Assembly: GCF_964199755.1 (NCBI RefSeq)
Contig: NC_133896.1
Coordinates: 68,737,142 to 68,801,141 of the forward strand
Direction: 5' to 3'
DNA length: 64,000 bases
Source of the DNA: Larus michahellis
Taxonomy: Eukaryota; Chordata; Aves; Charadriiformes; Laridae
Shown: positions 60,946 to 64,000 of the stretch, one piece after another
How the letters are laid out: each line of letters begins with the position of its first letter
How positions within the stretch are numbered: the stretch's first letter is position 1
Program-made: the position numbers and the translations under genes
Notes under the pieces: model-generated
The model's input: the letters and a program-made list of their open reading frames with translations, nothing else
Told to the model about the DNA's origin: nothing
Databases searched by the model: none

Positions 60946-63900
60946 CTGTCTGACTTCTCCAGGGCTGAATGCTGCTGCATCAGAAGCAATTCTTGGTCTC
61001 CTGGAAAAGTGCACAGTAAGGCCAGTCAGTTGGTAAGGATTTTTTTTCCTCTTCCTTTTCCCCCCCTCCTTCCAAATAATTTATTTCTTCTCACGCTCTG
61101 CAGATCCTGTTTTCCACAGTTAGATTTCATCTACGTTGAAATAGTCTGGGAATGTCTATAAGGAGGAAAAACTATAAGATTACTTGGAAGCTAGCTGCTT
61201 CTTTTTTATTTTTTCTTTTTTTCTCTCAGATTCACATTTGTGTTACAAGCCCATCTGCTTTTCAGTTGTTTGAAAGAGGTGAAATAAGTGCATGCCATCG
61301 GTGTTTATCAGTATTCAGTTAATAACCTTTCTGCTCTCAGTAAGAGGCTGCTATTTGTATTTGTGACCTGCAGCTGAAATTGTCTCTGCCTTCCCAGGGT
61401 TCTTGTCTCGTGATGTTCGGATCTGGATTTGAATTTAACTAGTTATTTACCTATGTCAAAGAGAGTAAAAGTATATTTGCTTGAAATACGCATAGTGTTT
61501 ACAGTTTCATATCTGAGCCTTAGAAGAGCTGTTCTCTGTTTCCAGTGTTTTGTCTTGGGCTTTTCTGCTGGTTTTGACATTTTCTTTGCTGCTAGCGATT
61601 GGATAATTTACGTACTAGCGTCTGTTAACAATCTGGAGGAGAAAAAGAGTAAAGAGACTCTTGCCATCCTGGGGAAGGAGGCAGTCAGTTTGCGCTACCA
61701 GGGATTAAAAACTCCTTCTGCAGCAGTCCAGGTGTCTGCCTTGAGAATGACAATGCAGAAATAGAGAGACGGGCTCTGCTGGAGGAGAGATAAGTAAGTT
61801 TAATATGGTAGAGATGCAAGAAAGGGCAATCTAATTAGAGAAGTCCTAGAAAGGAGTTTTATTTTCAAAATAATTATACTTTACACTTGTATCATGGACC
61901 ACGGCAGTGAAACATCCACTTTTATTTATAGACAACTTCTTTGGTTATAGTAATAGGTTTGGTTTTTTTTAGGCACTGTGGCTGAAGGAGAAGGAACTTA
62001 AATGGTCAAGGAGCAACTAGATCTCCTTTCTTTTTTCCCTTACAACAACTTCAGATCAGTCTGTCTGAAGAATTTGTCTCTAAATAACTGAATTTACTTC
62101 AGTATAAACTGCTAAGACTGAAACCTTAAAGGGTGTTGCTTTGGTGCTGACTCTCTGCAGGTAGTAGAGGTTATGTTGGAGGGCAGGGGAAGGAATAGGA
62201 TCGTTTCTGCAGGCTTTTCTAGCCAAAGCATTCCTTGAAGGGGATGAGAGCAGTGGCTGCAATATCGGTGTGCTTTGATTTGGTTCACGACTTTTTTTCT
62301 TTTTTCCTTTTTATTTTTATTTTTTCCGCATTCAAAAGTACAGTCCTATTTGTGGACTCTGCTCTGTTTTTCTTGGCTCCGCCTATCTTGACAGTTTCAC
62401 AAAAATGAATACTACAATAAATGCCTGAGGGCTTTTTGGTTTTGTTTTGTTTTGGTTTTTTTTGTTTGTTTTTAATGTGCTGTTGGAGATGTGGGTGTTG
62501 TCAGCTGCCCCTTTTTATAAGCCATTTCTCTGAAGGATTAGTAGGGTAACGCTGTCAGGGTCTGAAGAGGCACGGCATTGCGGGGCTGCAGACGGAGGCA
62601 CGGGGCGGATGGAACTGCAGCCCCGGTCGGTGCGGGCAGGAGCGAAGCTCTCCCGACCCCGGCAGACCCTGTGGGCACAGCCTTCCCATTCCCCTGCTCA
62701 GCCCTCGGCACGGATGGTGCTTCACCGGCACACGGCTGCTCCTCTGTTATAGCTAGAAATCGCACAACAAGCGCATTCACAGCTCTGGGTAATCTGTTAT
62801 TGTGGGAAATTTTCATATTTTCCCAAAGGGAGATCCTTCAGGATCCCCGGACACAGACCAGTTCATCGCTCCTCACCTTTTGTTTTTCAGACACCAGATT
62901 TTAAGCACAAATGCATTTGATGGGTTCCTACTGCTCCTGTTGTCACTGTGGCGCTGTTGGTGCAAGGGAAGTAATGACCGAACCTCGTTTCTCTCTGTGA
63001 TAGGTTATGTTACAAGATAAAGTCAGTACTCTCGCCTGAAAAACTTCGTAGCCATGTTGAGCGTTCTGATTTTTTTATCAGGGTAAAGATTCCTCTCCTG
63101 GAACTTTTGTGTTCTGCCAGCGTTTTCCTCCTCCACTCCAAGGTGCTCTTTTTCTTGGGGATTTTATGTGGGTCTGTTTCATTTCAGGGTTTGGGGGGGA
63201 AGCTCAGGGAGCATAGGTATTTTTTCCCACAAGGTGGCACTTCTCTCTGACCTGTATAAAGAATTTTTGCTTCTACTGGACAAAATCAAGATCTGGGGTG
63301 TATGGGTGTCTTGCTGGGCTGTATAGCTTTTCTGGGGGCTTTTTAAGCATTTTTGGAGATGAGTTTTGTATGAGTTGCCTATCCACAACATTCCTTTCGT
63401 GAACAGACTTAACTGTAACCTGCCTGTGTAAAAAATACTTCTTTAAGAACTGAAGCAGAGAGACCAGTCGAGCTTTTTATAACACTTAAAACAAAACTCA
63501 AGGAAACCCTAGAAGAATACACACAGCGTCCGCAGCAATTAGAGGTAGACTCGTTTTGCATTCATCTGGTCTTCCGAGCTTACCGGGCAGGGCTTCCAAG
63601 ATACAATAAGTGCTCTGTTGAACGCCTTAATGGCGGTCTCTTTCCGTTCGTTATCTAATAATATCTCCATTACAGATTCAATATGTACTATTATTCCTAC
63701 TAGTTTTTAGGAAAAAAGTTACTTTTGTCTTTGAGACATTCGGAGTTTTGATTTTAATATTTATTTCCACCAGAAGGAGCTTTACGTAAATCAGGCTGAA
63801 ATTATTATTTTGGTAAATAGGGATGTTTTTTTTTTCTTATGTGTAGTTAAAATTTTTGCTGTTTACCAAAAGTAACCACTATAGTTAGTAAGTCAGCTTG

Positions 63901-64000
63901 TTTCTATACACTTAATAACAGACCTATTAGAAAACCATGAAAAATAGTGTACTAGTCATGAGAGTCAGTTTCCAAATTTGTGGGGATTTTTTTTATGTTT

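Larger units (their letters stand above)
57306..64000. other. BCL2L13 intron 6 (runs off the window)
   Basis: I searched this stretch for the next BCL2L13 exon and did not find it. It holds an old CR1 scrap (57.46-57.64 kb), a long C-run (59,116-59,150), a CCTCCC-type pyrimidine tract (60,862-60,945) and a G+C-rich island (62,545-62,745). Confidence 0.6.

Noticed and set aside
61970..62010. TTTTTTTAG|GCACTGTGG as the missing BCL2L13 exon 7 acceptor (mammalian exon starts GTVF)
   Set aside because: In the required phase it reads ALWLKEKELK and soon stops, which is unlike the acidic segment that follows the GGW motif in the family.

Overview
The window is vertebrate genomic DNA, almost certainly from a bird. 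It has spliced genes with GT-AG introns, many CR1 retrotransposon 3' fragments ending in the (ATTCTRTG)n octamer tail, one avian-type solo LTR, and the conserved ATP6V1E1 / BCL2L13 neighbourhood known from human 22q11. I could not fix the species.

Layout. Positions 1 to about 16,700 are intergenic. The first 8.5 kb or so is G+C-rich, with one CR1 (about 1.0-1.8 kb), a probable hAT-type MITE (7.40-7.69 kb) and a possible conserved non-coding block (8.56-8.96 kb). The rest is A+T-rich, with a second CR1 at 15.55-15.98 kb. I looked for SLC25A18, the expected neighbour from mammalian synteny, and did not see it. ATP6V1E1 occupies about 16.7-29.3 kb on the minus strand and is complete: nine coding exons give a 226-residue protein with every splice phase matching. 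Its second intron holds an antisense solo LTR of 771 bp with a perfect 5-bp target duplication. A divergent-promoter region follows (29.2-31.3 kb), with two CpG-rich blocks and a CR1 between them. BCL2L13 starts near 31.1 kb on the plus strand. It has a non-coding first exon and five visible coding exons (36.9-57.3 kb) giving the first 201 residues. The C-terminal part (membrane anchor, LC3-interacting region) is not in the window and should lie past 64,000. A cluster of three CR1 pieces sits in intron 4 of BCL2L13.

How the genes relate. ATP6V1E1 encodes the peripheral-stalk E subunit of the V-ATPase that acidifies lysosomes. BCL2L13 encodes a mitochondrial outer-membrane BCL2-family protein that acts as a mitophagy receptor. 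Their head-to-head arrangement could allow shared regulation, and the spacer carries a CLEAR-like E-box and a YY1-like site, but co-regulation is inference. I found no prokaryote-type system, CRISPR array or clearly novel multi-gene system. The most interesting items are mobile-element insertions with readable target duplications and the promoter architecture.
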